From: an uncultured Lachnospiraceae bacterium
GTDB lineage: Bacteria > Bacillota > Clostridia > Lachnospirales > Lachnospiraceae
Direction of reading: 5' to 3'
NCBI GenBank assembly: GCA_910585605.1
Contig: CAJUFL010000020.1
Coordinates: 18,638-61,206, forward strand
DNA: 42,569 bases
Shown: in pieces, positions 1 through 7,952 of the stretch
How positions within the stretch are numbered: position 1 is the first letter of the stretch
Layout: every line of letters starts with the position of its first letter
The notes under the pieces: generated by a model
What the model saw: the letters and a program-made list of their open reading frames with translations, nothing else
Database searches by the model: none
Told to the model about the DNA's origin: nothing
Position numbers and translations under genes: made by a program

Positions 1-145
1 GATGGAGCAAAGCGAAATCGAGGTGCAAGGCGGTGAGGAGCGAAGCCGTTGACTGATGCCAGAGACCTTGGGGAACGAAGTGAGCCTAGTTCGAAGGTAT
101 ACAAAGTTGATGAAGCGAAGCGGAATCGAGGTGCAAGGATTCTTC
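1..145 (+). repeat. Hairpin-forming repeat cluster, left copy
   Basis: This stretch holds no gene but several short related units. Units at about 1-30 and 111-140 match the 57-bp tandem repeat at 2312-2539. Between them, about 61-105 matches 2551-2598: an ACCTT/AAGGT stem enclosing a GAAC/GTTC stem. In each 57-bp-type unit a GAT/ATC stem encloses purine mismatches and a GC-triloop-GC cap. The cluster runs off the left edge of the window. Together with the copies after 2312 it brackets the two genes at 171-2219. Confidence 0.8.
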
Positions 146-170
146 TATATTAAATGAGCGAGGTAGTAAA

Positions 171-1001
171 ATGGGCAGAGTGATATTATGTGAAACAATA
201 CCAGCGAAAACTTCATATATATTTCCAAATACAAAGATAGAAGTATTTTCTTATGAAGAACTTTGCTTTTATGTTTACAATAATATAGCCCTGATTTCGG
301 AGGAACATATTGGAGTGACAATGTTTCATTGGATTGAGAATGAATTAAAACTGCCAGAACTTGCACAAAAGCTTAGAGAGATAAAGCAGAAGGATACGAC
401 GGATTTAACAGATCTTCTAACAACGATTCTTACATTCAGGGAATATTATACGATTCCAGAGATAAAAGAATTTATTTTGCAGATTGAACGAATGAAAGGG
501 CTGACACCGCCCCAGTATCGCAAGCTTCAGGCAGACGGTTTTTTGCGTTACCGCAAATATCTGAAAGCAGCGGCTATTTACGATGAAATATTAGAACAAT
601 ATCCGGATCAAAACGATAAGCTGTTAGGAGCAATTTATCATAACCGGGCAGTTGCTTTGGCAAATAACTTTGAGTTAAAGGATGCAGCCGAGTCTTACCT
701 TAAAGCATATGGATATACAAAAAACAAAGGTTCTATTTATGAGTATCTTCTGATAATGGCAACTATGAAGGAGCGTTCTGATATTGAAGTGCTTGCAAAG
801 CACTATGGTGTGGAAGAAATGGTAGAACCGATTTACAATGCTATTCAGGATGCAGAAGCAGATGTAACAGGATCGCCAATTTATCATAGTATGGAAAAGG
901 CAATGTTCCATTATGAGAAGAATAATCTGACAGATTTTAATAAGAGAATGGATATAGTGATTGAACGTCTGAAAACAGATTTTCGTGCACAGACTGGTTG
1001 A
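171..1001 (+). CDS. TPR-like helical protein of unknown function
   Basis: A 276-aa soluble protein with no signal peptide or membrane segment. Residues about 116-185 read as two to three degenerate TPR-type helical hairpins (YRKYLKAAAIYDEILEQYP, then HNRAVALANNFELKDAAESY). This suggests a protein-interaction scaffold. The N-terminal 100 residues resemble nothing I recognise. The ATG at 171 follows a GAGGTAG ribosome site at 5 nt. The next gene begins 39 bp after the stop on the same strand and probably shares the transcript, ending at the terminator at 2235. I infer that the two proteins work together; the sequence does not show what they do. Confidence 0.7.
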   Translation: MGRVILCETIPAKTSYIFPNTKIEVFSYEELCFYVYNNIALISEEHIGVTMFHWIENELKLPELAQKLREIKQKDTTDLTDLLTTILTFREYYTIPEIKEFILQIERMKGLTPPQYRKLQADGFLRYRKYLKAAAIYDEILEQYPDQNDKLLGAIYHNRAVALANNFELKDAAESYLKAYGYTKNKGSIYEYLLIMATMKERSDIEVLAKHYGVEEMVEPIYNAIQDAEADVTGSPIYHSMEKAMFHYEKNNLTDFNKRMDIVIERLKTDFRAQTG

Positions 1002-1040
1002 TAAAGAAAGAGAAAAAGGTTAGCAGGGAGCAGATATAGA

Positions 1041-2219
1041 ATGGGTTTACTAGATACAGTAAAGAATATTTTTACAAAAACAGAAATTACCGAGGAGTCA
1101 TTTGAATATGAGAGCATTGACAGCTTCCTGACAGGTGAGGCAGAGAATGAAAACAGGACGCCGGCAAATGAGGTTGCTTTTAAATGCGATCAGATTGTAG
1201 ATGCAACTTATCAAATGGAGGATTTGCGGGTGGAATATGAGATGGTAACATCTTATTTCACGGATATTCAGACGATTGAGGAACTGCCCCAAGATGTCAG
1301 AAAAGAAATAACCGATATAGCAAAAAAGATTGCTTTATTAGAGAATGAAACTTCGGAATTCCTGCATTCAGATGACCGGATCAGTGATGAAAATTTTCGG
1401 ATGATTCAGGGAATGGAAAAAGAGCTGACAGATATTTTTAAACAGCTGAAAGATTTAGAAGATATGGATCTTAAGATTAAGCGTGATCTGAAACACCTGG
1501 AAGCGGAGAAAAATACTCAGGAATATTTACAGGAATCCATAGAAGAGAGACAGGCAAAGCTTCGGATGTTTCTGATGGGGTTTGGCAGTGCTGCAACTGT
1601 TTTGGTTTTGATATTGGCAGTTGTTGCAATTCTGACAGATACCAATTTGATGGTGTTGATCCTTTTAATATTATTAGTGATAGCGGGAATGGCTGCTCTT
1701 ACCGTTATAACCTATCGGAAGTTGTCTTATGAATTCAAGATGTCTGAAGCGAAAGAAAACCGTGCCATTAATTTGATGAATAAGGTTAAGATTAAATGTG
1801 TTAATAATACGTCAACTCTTGACTATCTTTACGGCAAGTATAATGTTAAGAGTCTTCGTGAACTGGAATATCTGCATGATCAGTATTTGATTATGGTAGA
1901 TGAAGTGAGAAAATTCCAAAAGACAACAGGGGATTTACGGGAATTTTCAGAAGCACTGTCTAAATTATTGTTTGCACATGGGATTAAAGATCCTGATATC
2001 TGGTCTAAGCAGTCGTTGGCGCTTATCGATGATAGGGAAATGGTGGAGGTAAAGCATTCTCTTAATGTAAGAAGGCAGAAATTAAGAGAACAGATTGCAT
2101 ATAATGAAGAGTTAAGGCTATCCGGACTTAAAGATATACAGGAGATATTAAAACAAAATCCCGATTTAAGGAATCAGGTAAAGAGTGAATTAGAAGTTTA
2201 TCATATAAATGTTCAGTAG
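1041..2219 (+). CDS. Coiled-coil protein with two membrane segments, unknown function
   Basis: A 392-aa protein. Residues 40-175 are acidic, heptad-rich and probably coiled coil. Two adjacent hydrophobic segments (about 176-198 and 203-224) form a membrane hairpin. A second helical, charged region fills 230-392. There is no signal peptide, so both long arms probably face the cytoplasm. The layout fits a membrane-anchored scaffold rather than an enzyme, and no catalytic motif is visible. It lies 39 bp after the TPR-like gene and is followed at once by a strong terminator. The pair is bracketed by copies of one repeat family, so it may be a cassette. I do not recognise the family. Confidence 0.7.
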   Translation: MGLLDTVKNIFTKTEITEESFEYESIDSFLTGEAENENRTPANEVAFKCDQIVDATYQMEDLRVEYEMVTSYFTDIQTIEELPQDVRKEITDIAKKIALLENETSEFLHSDDRISDENFRMIQGMEKELTDIFKQLKDLEDMDLKIKRDLKHLEAEKNTQEYLQESIEERQAKLRMFLMGFGSAATVLVLILAVVAILTDTNLMVLILLILLVIAGMAALTVITYRKLSYEFKMSEAKENRAINLMNKVKIKCVNNTSTLDYLYGKYNVKSLRELEYLHDQYLIMVDEVRKFQKTTGDLREFSEALSKLLFAHGIKDPDIWSKQSLALIDDREMVEVKHSLNVRRQKLREQIAYNEELRLSGLKDIQEILKQNPDLRNQVKSELEVYHINVQ

Positions 2220-2234
2220 GCAATGAGCCTTGCA

Positions 2235-2300
2235 CGAAAAAATGAGAATACCGCTTTGGGAGCTTGCTCACTAATAGCGGTATTCTCATTTTTTCGTATA
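2235..2300 (+). terminator. Strong bidirectional terminator
   Basis: A perfect 21-bp inverted repeat (2235-2255 with 2276-2296) has a 20-nt loop, A-rich on the left arm and T-rich on the right. It starts 15 bp after the 1041-2219 gene. It should stop transcription from the left and also leftward transcription that reads past the chemoreceptor gene. Confidence 0.9.
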
Positions 2301-2311
2301 TGGCGAAGCCA

Positions 2312-2539
2312 GTGACCGAGATGAAGCAAAGCGGAATCGAGGTGCAAGGCGGCGGAAAGCCCAAGCCAGTGACTGAGATGAAGCAAAGCGGAATCGAGGT
2401 GCAAGGCGGCGGAAAGACCAAGCCGTTGACTGAGATGAAGCAAAGCGGAATTGAGGTGCAAGGCGGCGGAAAGACCAAGTCGGTGACCGAGATAAAGCAA
2501 AGCGGAATCGAGGTGCAAGGCGGCGGAAAGACCAAGCCG
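2312..2539 (+). repeat. Four tandem 57-bp repeats
   Basis: Four units start at 2312, 2369, 2426 and 2483 and differ at only a few positions. Each can fold as ACC/GGU, tandem G-A, GAU/AUC, three purine mismatches and a GC-AAA-GC cap. The unit length is a multiple of 3 and lacks stops in several frames, so open frames arise on both strands; I regard these as by-products. A partial fifth unit leads into 2540-2620, which matches 50-120 at the left edge. There are no unique spacers, so this is not a CRISPR array. Confidence 0.9.
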
Positions 2540-2620
2540 GTGACCGATATCTGAGACCTTGGGGAACGGAGTAACCTAGTTCGAAGGTATGCAAAGCTGA
2601 TGAAGCGGTCCCCTCGTAAG
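2540..2620 (+). repeat. Repeat tail shared with the left-edge cluster
   Basis: The sequence from 2551 to about 2608 closely matches about 61-118: an ACCTT/AAGGT outer stem, a GAAC/GTTC inner stem and then a GATGAAGCG half-unit. The apical loops differ in length by one base (11 against 12 nt). It closes the right-hand repeat block 8 bp before the stop of the minus-strand chemoreceptor gene. Confidence 0.75.
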
Positions 2621-2628
2621 GCTCTATA

Positions 2629-4173
2629 TTATTGGGAGAGTAGATAGTTTATTTGTTCCACCATTTGATTTAAAACAGCAACCTGCTCTGTTATTATTGC
2701 AATATCTCTGGTATTATTTTCAACCATGTCATTAATGTTGGAAAATTCCGCATTTTCCTGTTTGATACTGTCTGCAATATTTTCGTTAATTTCAACTGTA
2801 TTTTTGATTACTTCGGATTGCTTGCTATGGGCATCGCCCATTGCGTCAATATTTTCGATAGAAGTATGCAGAATATGAATCATATTCTGTATTCCTATAA
2901 ATACTATATTGAAGTATTCATTTTGCTGTTTAAGCTTCTTTGTATTTTGTTCTACATATTTTGTCATATCGGATACATTTTGCTGAACCTTTGCAATAAC
3001 AGAGGTTACTTGTTCTAAAGATTCTTTTGTATCATTGGCTAAATTTCCAACTTCTGTTGCAACAACCGCAAATCCCCGCCCCGCTTCGCCGGCTCTTGCG
3101 GCTTCAATAGAAGCATTGAGGGCTAATAGATTTGTGGAAGAAGATATGTCACTGATGATATTTAAGGTTACACCAATTTCTTCAACAGCCGCTGATAATT
3201 TAGCAGCAACCTGATTTGTGTTTTCCATAGATAGAGAAACTTCCTGGTTAATTGCTTTTAATGCATGTAAATGCTCTTCGTTTTCTTTGGAGTGCTCTAA
3301 TAATTCTTTGGAGTTGTTCTCTACCTTATCTACATAGTCACTCATCACAGATTCCCATTGCTGTAATTCATTAAGATTTTCAATGCTGACATCACTTTTT
3401 CTGCTTAAAGCAGTATTATTTGAAAGTAGACCTTCGCTTGTTGCAGCAAGTTCTTCTGCGGAAGCACTTTCATTTTCTGAAATGCTTGATAACGTACTGC
3501 CTGCACTGCCTAACTTTTCAGATAATTCGGAAACAGAAATTAACATATTTTGTACTCTTTCGTTATTTTTTTCCATTTCATCTTTCTTTGCGTTTACTAA
3601 AAAGCGTTCTACGAGCCAGGTGAGCAACCATATAAACAGCAGGGACAAGATTACACAGACACATCTGTTTACCATATTTGGTATAAATAATTCGTCTTTA
3701 ACAGGCAGTAATATATTGCTTCGTAAAAACCATGATACAATTAAGGATACTGTTATTTCCATGCTTGTGGCAAGAACCATTTTGCCGTCTAAAAACAATG
3801 CGGTTGCAACAGTAAATAAAAAGGCGAATGCCCAAAATTCTGTTGACGGAATCATATACAGAATAAAATTAAACTGTGTAAACATGATAACGATGAGAAA
3901 TAATTTTCCCTGTTTCAATTTTTTTTGTATCACAACTTTGTTCTCAAAACCTGTCTTCACGAAAAAAATACCGATTGCGAGATATAATAAGCAGGTAATG
4001 TCAAACACAATTAGCAGTGACCAGTTTACGGTTGGGAATAAACCAAGTATTTTTTCAAGGGTGTACAGGATTCCCGCAGCCTGGCAGGCACCTGGAACCA
4101 CTAGCAAAACAATAGTGTATACTTTATTGATATAATCTTCTAATGCGGTTAGAGTTTTAGATTCCATACTCAT
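2629..4173 (-). CDS. Membrane methyl-accepting chemotaxis-type receptor
   Basis: About 514 aa. The N-terminal 195 residues contain about six hydrophobic segments (near 19-40, 50-73, 92-108, 112-130, 138-152, 172-194) in place of the usual two segments around an extracellular sensor domain. The rest is a long helical coiled coil. Its tip carries the signature of MCP signalling domains (NASIEAARAGEAGRGFAVVA, about 354-373, then EVGNLAND). Such proteins normally act on CheA/CheW, and polytopic versions sense the membrane or lipophilic ligands. The ATG at 4173 lies 4 nt after AGGAGG; a TTG at 4176 and an ATG at 4167 are alternatives. The gene begins 9 bp after the KAS III-like gene, so they are surely cotranscribed. 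No che or flagellar genes are in the window. Confidence 0.88.
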   Translation of the reverse strand: MSMESKTLTALEDYINKVYTIVLLVVPGACQAAGILYTLEKILGLFPTVNWSLLIVFDITCLLYLAIGIFFVKTGFENKVVIQKKLKQGKLFLIVIMFTQFNFILYMIPSTEFWAFAFLFTVATALFLDGKMVLATSMEITVSLIVSWFLRSNILLPVKDELFIPNMVNRCVCVILSLLFIWLLTWLVERFLVNAKKDEMEKNNERVQNMLISVSELSEKLGSAGSTLSSISENESASAEELAATSEGLLSNNTALSRKSDVSIENLNELQQWESVMSDYVDKVENNSKELLEHSKENEEHLHALKAINQEVSLSMENTNQVAAKLSAAVEEIGVTLNIISDISSSTNLLALNASIEAARAGEAGRGFAVVATEVGNLANDTKESLEQVTSVIAKVQQNVSDMTKYVEQNTKKLKQQNEYFNIVFIGIQNMIHILHTSIENIDAMGDAHSKQSEVIKNTVEINENIADSIKQENAEFSNINDMVENNTRDIAIITEQVAVLNQMVEQINYLLSQ

Positions 4174-4182
4174 CAATCCTCC

Positions 4183-5178
4183 TTAAAATTCATATAATTG
4201 CACAATAATGGAATATCCTGCACCGATTGTACAAAAAACTATTTTATTTCCTGTTTGAGAATATGTATTCCACATACGATTTAGACATAATATTGGGCAG
4301 GTATTTCCGGTATAACCGTATTCTTTACCAAGAAAATGATATTTCCCCTCTGATATTCCCAGAAGTTCCAATGTTTTCATATTGTAAGCATCACTTAATT
4401 GGGAAAATATAAAATAATCGATATCTGCTGGCTTTAATGAATTTCGTTCCAATATTTTTGTGATTTCCCTTGCCCAGTATTCTGGTATAAAATCCATGGA
4501 AAAGGGAATCCATTCTAATCTTTTTTCATTCGGTTCAATTGATTTTAATGGGACCTTTGACATTCCGCATTTCGGATATGTGACATTATTATAATAGGCG
4601 GCATCAATGTATACTTCTGTATCTATGAATCCCCGTTTCTGATTCTCATCTTTTGCTGAAATGGCAATACATGCTGCTGCATCTGCAAAATTGGCATACA
4701 CAACTGTATCGGACCATAATGCAATGGGGGATATGCAAAAGCAGCCTATGATTAGAGCGTTTGTTACATTGCTATTTAGCATATATTTGTGAATGATATC
4801 TAATCCCTGTATCATGCCCGTACAATTAGAATTAATATCAAATGCAATATTTACATTTTTTAATTTGTCTCCAAATAACCCTACCAGTTTAAGCGCGTTT
4901 GAAGGTGACAGATATTCCGGAGTGTCCGAGCAAAATATCAACATTTCGATTTCTTCAAGATTAATGTTGTTTTTTGTTACACAGTTATTAATAGCGTTCA
5001 TACACATGGTGATAGCATTTTCACCTTCGGAAATAAAATATCTTTTTCGCCGCCCCAAATGTTCCATCAGGTTATGAGCATTTAATCCTAATACTTCAAA
5101 ATGTTTATCAATTTCTTCATTGTATACCTTATTACTTGGAATATAAACTCCTGTACCTTGCATTAATACATTTTTCAT
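4183..5178 (-). CDS. KAS III (FabH)-like ketoacyl synthase with altered active site
   Basis: About 331 aa, the usual length for 3-oxoacyl-ACP synthase III. The start ATG at 5178 follows an AGGTGG site; an upstream in-frame extension is possible but has no ribosome site. The nucleophile is present at Cys119 (FDINSNCTG), and the asparagine region at Asn292 (YTGNTCP). The catalytic His, in the family motif PHQAN, is replaced: the region reads IFSQLSD, with Ser259 at the His position. FabH uses Cys-His-Asn for decarboxylating condensation, so this protein probably performs acyl transfer or another thiolase-fold reaction. No other fatty-acid synthesis genes are nearby; the only partner is the chemoreceptor 9 bp downstream. 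Confidence 0.82.
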   Translation of the reverse strand: MKNVLMQGTGVYIPSNKVYNEEIDKHFEVLGLNAHNLMEHLGRRKRYFISEGENAITMCMNAINNCVTKNNINLEEIEMLIFCSDTPEYLSPSNALKLVGLFGDKLKNVNIAFDINSNCTGMIQGLDIIHKYMLNSNVTNALIIGCFCISPIALWSDTVVYANFADAAACIAISAKDENQKRGFIDTEVYIDAAYYNNVTYPKCGMSKVPLKSIEPNEKRLEWIPFSMDFIPEYWAREITKILERNSLKPADIDYFIFSQLSDAYNMKTLELLGISEGKYHFLGKEYGYTGNTCPILCLNRMWNTYSQTGNKIVFCTIGAGYSIIVQLYEF

Positions 5179-5280
5179 GATGCACCACCTCTTCCGTATA
5201 GTTTTTGATTGTTTACATGATTTTGTATAAGTGTACACTATGACTAGAAACTCTGTTTATTCTGTATCCTGAATGGCTTA

Positions 5281-5309
5281 ATTATATCAAAAATAATTAT
5301 GCTAGTAAA
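5281..5309 (-). promoter_or_regulatory. Sigma-A-type promoter for the KAS III/chemoreceptor pair
   Basis: On the minus strand, TTTACT (5309-5304), a 17-bp spacer and a perfect TATAAT (5286-5281) lie about 100 bp upstream of the KAS III-like start. This is a sequence match only. Confidence 0.6.
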
Positions 5310-5403
5310 GCACTTAGATACATGTTTTTTCAAATCTGTTACTTAAATGTTTATTCCAAAGACAGCTTTCAATGATTTGTATATATTTTTCACAATTATT
5401 TTG

Positions 5404-5432
5404 TTGTTATATTCTCTAAAATCCGATAAAAT
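5404..5432 (+). promoter_or_regulatory. Promoter for the Rpn-type nuclease gene
   Basis: TTGTTA (5404-5409), a 17-bp spacer and TAAAAT (5427-5432) match the sigma-A pattern. Initiation would be near 5440 and give a leader of about 100 nt that contains the structured element at 5449-5497. Confidence 0.6.
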
Positions 5433-5448
5433 AAGATTGTTCATACTT

Positions 5449-5497
5449 GGAGAGGGAAGGAGGTCATATGACCGACAGAACTCTCCATAAACCGTAG
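5449..5497 (+). promoter_or_regulatory. Leader hairpin with a 9-codon mini-ORF
   Basis: GGAGAG (5449-5454) pairs with CTCTCC (5481-5486) around the perfect palindrome GGTCATATGACC (5462-5473). The palindrome's ATG follows an excellent AAGGAGG ribosome site and opens a 9-codon frame (MTDRTLHKP, stop at 5495-5497). The mini-ORF's ribosome site and start lie inside the hairpin. This could be a translated leader or a folding switch for the downstream gene; neither is shown. Confidence 0.45.
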
Positions 5498-5540
5498 CAT
5501 ACTTTTTTCATTGGAAAAGGATAAATGAAAGGAGTTTGAT

Positions 5541-6524
5541 ATGGGAAAAAAGGAAAATATTATTATTGACTATTTATCGCAGCCCGAAGTATTCGCCTCT
5601 CTCTTTAACGGATTTGTATTTGGAGGAAAACAGATTGTTAAACCAGAGATTTTAAGGGAGGTAGAAGGAAGATGCCGATTCCTTTTGACAGACGGGATGG
5701 CGAAAGGAAGAAAAGATACTTATGAGGTGATCAAAAAAGAACGGGATATTGTCCGGGAAGTAACGCTTGATGGAAACAGGATACATTTAGCCGTGTTAGG
5801 TATTGAACAGCAAAGTGAGATAGACTATTCTATGGCTTTGCGAACATTGGTTTATGATACCCTGGAATATTTGAAACAGGCAAGGATGATTGAACAGGAA
5901 CATAAACGGAAAAAGGATGTCCGAGGCAGAGAGTTTTTATCTCATTTTAAAAAAGAAGACATATTGATTCCGACGATCACTATTGTTTTTTATACGGGAA
6001 AAGAGAAGTGGGATGCTGCCAGGGATTTGAAGGGATTATTTGGCGATGTATCCTATGTGGAAGAAATGCTGCCATTTATGGTTTCGTCTCCACTGAACCT
6101 CATCAGTGTGTATGAGGTGGAGGATACGTTAAAGTATCAGGGAAGCCTTAAAGACATTTTTGAGCTTTTAAAATATGTGGATGACGGAACGGCTATGTTG
6201 GAGTTTGTTCAGAAGAATAAAAATACATATTCCAAGCTGAATGAGGCTACAGGAAGGTTGTTATCATTACTTATTGATATGGATTTTCCGGAAAATAAGG
6301 AAGAAGAGGAAAAGGATGGTGAAGTTGATATGTGTAAAGCTTTAGAAGAGATTAAAAAAATGTCAGAAGATAAGGGGAAAGCAGAAGGAAAAGCAGAGGG
6401 GATTAAACAAGGCGAAGCATTTATTTTATTGTCTATGTTAAATAAGGGTATGACTTGTGAGGAGGTATCCGTTCTGACAGATGTCCCATTGGAGAAAGTG
6501 AAGCAGATTGCAGAGAAGAAGTAG
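5541..6524 (+). CDS. Rpn-type PD-(D/E)XK nuclease / YhgA-like transposase
   Basis: A 327-aa protein of the family annotated as recombination-promoting nuclease or YhgA-like putative transposase. The PD-(D/E)XK core is suggested by RDIVREV (Asp69) and HLAVLGIEQQSEIDYSM (Glu89, Gln91), the metal-binding half of the fold. The tail (EEVSVLTDVPLEKVKQIAEK) is the short helical motif common in these proteins, after a Lys/Glu/Gly-rich linker. Family members cut DNA and stimulate RecA-independent recombination, and are often multicopy in Lachnospiraceae. The ATG follows AAAGGAG at 6 nt. The gene has its own promoter and terminator and no nearby partner. No terminal inverted repeats are visible, so it is not an intact insertion sequence. 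Confidence 0.85.
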   Translation: MGKKENIIIDYLSQPEVFASLFNGFVFGGKQIVKPEILREVEGRCRFLLTDGMAKGRKDTYEVIKKERDIVREVTLDGNRIHLAVLGIEQQSEIDYSMALRTLVYDTLEYLKQARMIEQEHKRKKDVRGREFLSHFKKEDILIPTITIVFYTGKEKWDAARDLKGLFGDVSYVEEMLPFMVSSPLNLISVYEVEDTLKYQGSLKDIFELLKYVDDGTAMLEFVQKNKNTYSKLNEATGRLLSLLIDMDFPENKEEEEKDGEVDMCKALEEIKKMSEDKGKAEGKAEGIKQGEAFILLSMLNKGMTCEEVSVLTDVPLEKVKQIAEKK

Positions 6525-6525
6525 G

Positions 6526-6575
6526 AAAGAGGGTGTTCCTCAAGTCATTTCATGGCTTTTGGGACACCCTCTTTT
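6526..6575 (+). terminator. Bidirectional terminator between convergent genes
   Basis: AAAGAGGGTGT (6526-6536) pairs with ACACCCTCTTT (6564-6574), followed by T. The T-rich arm contains the last codons of the minus-strand XRE gene, so one hairpin serves both genes. Confidence 0.85.
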
Positions 6576-6894
6576 ATAAAATTTCGATTATTTTTAATAT
6601 TTTTTCTTTTTTTATATTATCACAGTTTTTGATGGCCCGCAGTATTTCGTTATCTAGTGCGAATGATGAATTTTGATATTGACTGGATAAAAGGTAATCA
6701 ATTGAGGTATTAAGTGCATTTGCAATGGATAGTAATACATTAAGGGAAACTTTTGTGTGGTTGTTTTCAATATTGCTGATATGAGAAGTATTACAGCCAA
6801 CTAATTCAGCAAGTTTCTCTTGTGTGATTCCTCTATTAATACGTATTTCTTTTATTTTTAATCCAAGCTTTTCATAATCAATTTCTTGTTGCAA
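6574..6894 (-). CDS. XRE-family regulator 1
   Basis: A 106-aa protein with an N-terminal helix-turn-helix (about 8-66, GITQEKLAELVGCNTSHISN) and a short C-terminal helical tail (about 80-106). It is clearly paralogous to the regulator at 7115-7435; most residues are shared, including NNHTK, LLSIAN and NTSIDYLL. Unlike the other two repressors here it has no divergent small-protein gene opposite it; the 220 bp upstream contain no convincing ORF, so a partner may have been lost. A hyphenated inverted repeat at 6976-6996 is probably its operator. The role as a local repressor is inferred. Confidence 0.85.
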   Translation of the reverse strand: MQQEIDYEKLGLKIKEIRINRGITQEKLAELVGCNTSHISNIENNHTKVSLNVLLSIANALNTSIDYLLSSQYQNSSFALDNEILRAIKNCDNIKKEKILKIIEIL

Positions 6895-6975
6895 TTAGAA
6901 CACGCTCCTTATTGCCTGTGTAAATAATTTCATGTTCTAATTATAATATTAATAGCTTGTTCGATGAATGATCTG

Positions 6976-6996
6976 TATGAGTATAAAATACTTATA
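6976..6996. promoter_or_regulatory. Candidate XRE operator, copy 1
   Basis: TATGAGT and ACTTATA are separated by 7 AT-rich bases, about 80 bp upstream of regulator 1. The same arrangement occurs at 7517-7537 upstream of regulator 2. Conservation within otherwise diverged flanks suggests that both repressors bind it. Confidence 0.5.
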
Positions 6997-7114
6997 TAGA
7001 TTATGTAGAAGATTATAATAATATTAGGGTATGTTCTGATTATTAAAAAGATTTGGTAAAGGTATATAAATTGATACAAATGGTTGTTAACGGATGTAGA
7101 AGTTTGTTGCCTAA

Positions 7115-7435
7115 TTATAAAATTCTAATAATTTTTAAAATCTTTTCTTTTGCTGTAATGTCGCAATCTTTAATTGCTCTTAGTATCTCATTATCTAATG
7201 CTAGCGATGAATTTTCATATTGATTTGCCAGAAGATAGTCTATTGAGGTATTAAGTGAATTTGCAATAGATAATAACATTTCAAGAGAAATTTTAGTATG
7301 ATTATTTTCTATATTGCTTATATGGGAAGTATTGCAATTAACCATTTCTGCAAGCCTTGCTTGTGTGATTCTGCTACCTATGCGGATTTCTTTTATTTTT
7401 CGTCCTAGTTTTGCGTAATCCATTTCCTTTGGCAA
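7115..7435 (-). CDS. XRE-family regulator 2
   Basis: A 106-aa paralogue of regulator 1 with the same domain plan: helix-turn-helix about 8-66 (RITQARLAEMVNCNTSHISN) and a helical tail ending EKILKIIRIL. The start ATG at 7435 lies in the sequence context used by regulator 1. It is divergent from the 90-aa gene at 7617, with 181 bp between them containing the candidate operator at 7517-7537. A simple model is autoregulation plus control of the divergent gene. The two paralogues imply a tandem duplication of this module. Confidence 0.85.
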   Translation of the reverse strand: MPKEMDYAKLGRKIKEIRIGSRITQARLAEMVNCNTSHISNIENNHTKISLEMLLSIANSLNTSIDYLLANQYENSSLALDNEILRAIKDCDITAKEKILKIIRIL

Positions 7436-7516
7436 TTAAAACACTTCCCTTCTTGTCTATATAAGTTGTTTTATACTCTGATTGTAATATTTCCGGATTT
7501 GTGATAAAATAATCTG

Positions 7517-7537
7517 TATAAGTTAAATATACTTATA
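7517..7537. promoter_or_regulatory. Candidate XRE operator, copy 2
   Basis: TATAAGT and ACTTATA form an inverted repeat with a 7-bp AT spacer, located between divergent regulator 2 and the small acidic protein. It corresponds to 6976-6996. Its position could affect both divergent promoters. Confidence 0.5.
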
Positions 7538-7616
7538 TACACAATTAATTGGGTCCGGGAATTATTTTGTAATAAAGCTACTATATTTGTTATTTTCAGA
7601 TTAAAGGAGGAGCATA

Positions 7617-7889
7617 ATGACAAAAGAGGATATGATTATAATGGTGGAAGCAGCAGACAGTCTGCGGGAAATGGATTTGGAATTAGTAAGGTTAACGGGT
7701 AAAGGTTATTCAACTGGTGAATTTGTTCGACTGGATAATATTTATAAAGTAATAAAACATAATATACATAGTTCTTATAAAGAATTGACAGAAGAGGAAA
7801 TAGACAAGGTCTTGATGGAAATTCTTAATAATGAAGATTTATCAGTAGAGGAAAGAGCAAATTTATTGTTGAAAGGAAAAAAGAATTAA
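7617..7889 (+). CDS. Small acidic protein A of the XRE locus
   Basis: A 90-aa acidic, probably all-helical protein starting MTKEDMIIMVEAADSL. It has no membrane segment, signal or known motif. The ATG follows a strong AAAGGAGG. It is paralogous to the 100-aa protein at 8364-8666: both share M-T-K/R-E-D-M at the start, an E-x-D/N-x-x-x-R motif near 20, HSSY near 50 and a closing (S/T)VEER(A/V)(N/D)LLL. Each copy is divergent from an XRE regulator. It could be a partner or antagonist of the repressor, or an effector under its control. I do not recognise the family. Confidence 0.7.
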   Translation: MTKEDMIIMVEAADSLREMDLELVRLTGKGYSTGEFVRLDNIYKVIKHNIHSSYKELTEEEIDKVLMEILNNEDLSVEERANLLLKGKKN

Positions 7890-7952
7890 ATTAATTTATA
7901 GGATTATATAAAGAGGATTTATTATCATATGTATGGAGAACGATATTTTTGA

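Noticed and set aside
2312..2539. CRISPR array
   Set aside because: Units are directly joined with no unique spacers and no cas genes nearby.
2264..2554. Open frame encoding a 19-aa repeat peptide
   Set aside because: It is the 57-bp structural repeat read in frame. Several other frames on both strands are also open because the unit is a multiple of 3, it lacks a ribosome site, and its proposed start lies inside the terminator.
3383..4135. 250-aa plus-strand frame
   Set aside because: It is antisense to the well-supported chemoreceptor gene, lacks a ribosome site and has no recognisable domain.
5541..6524. Intact transposon around the Rpn-type gene
   Set aside because: No terminal inverted repeats or target duplication flank it, and it has its own promoter and terminator.
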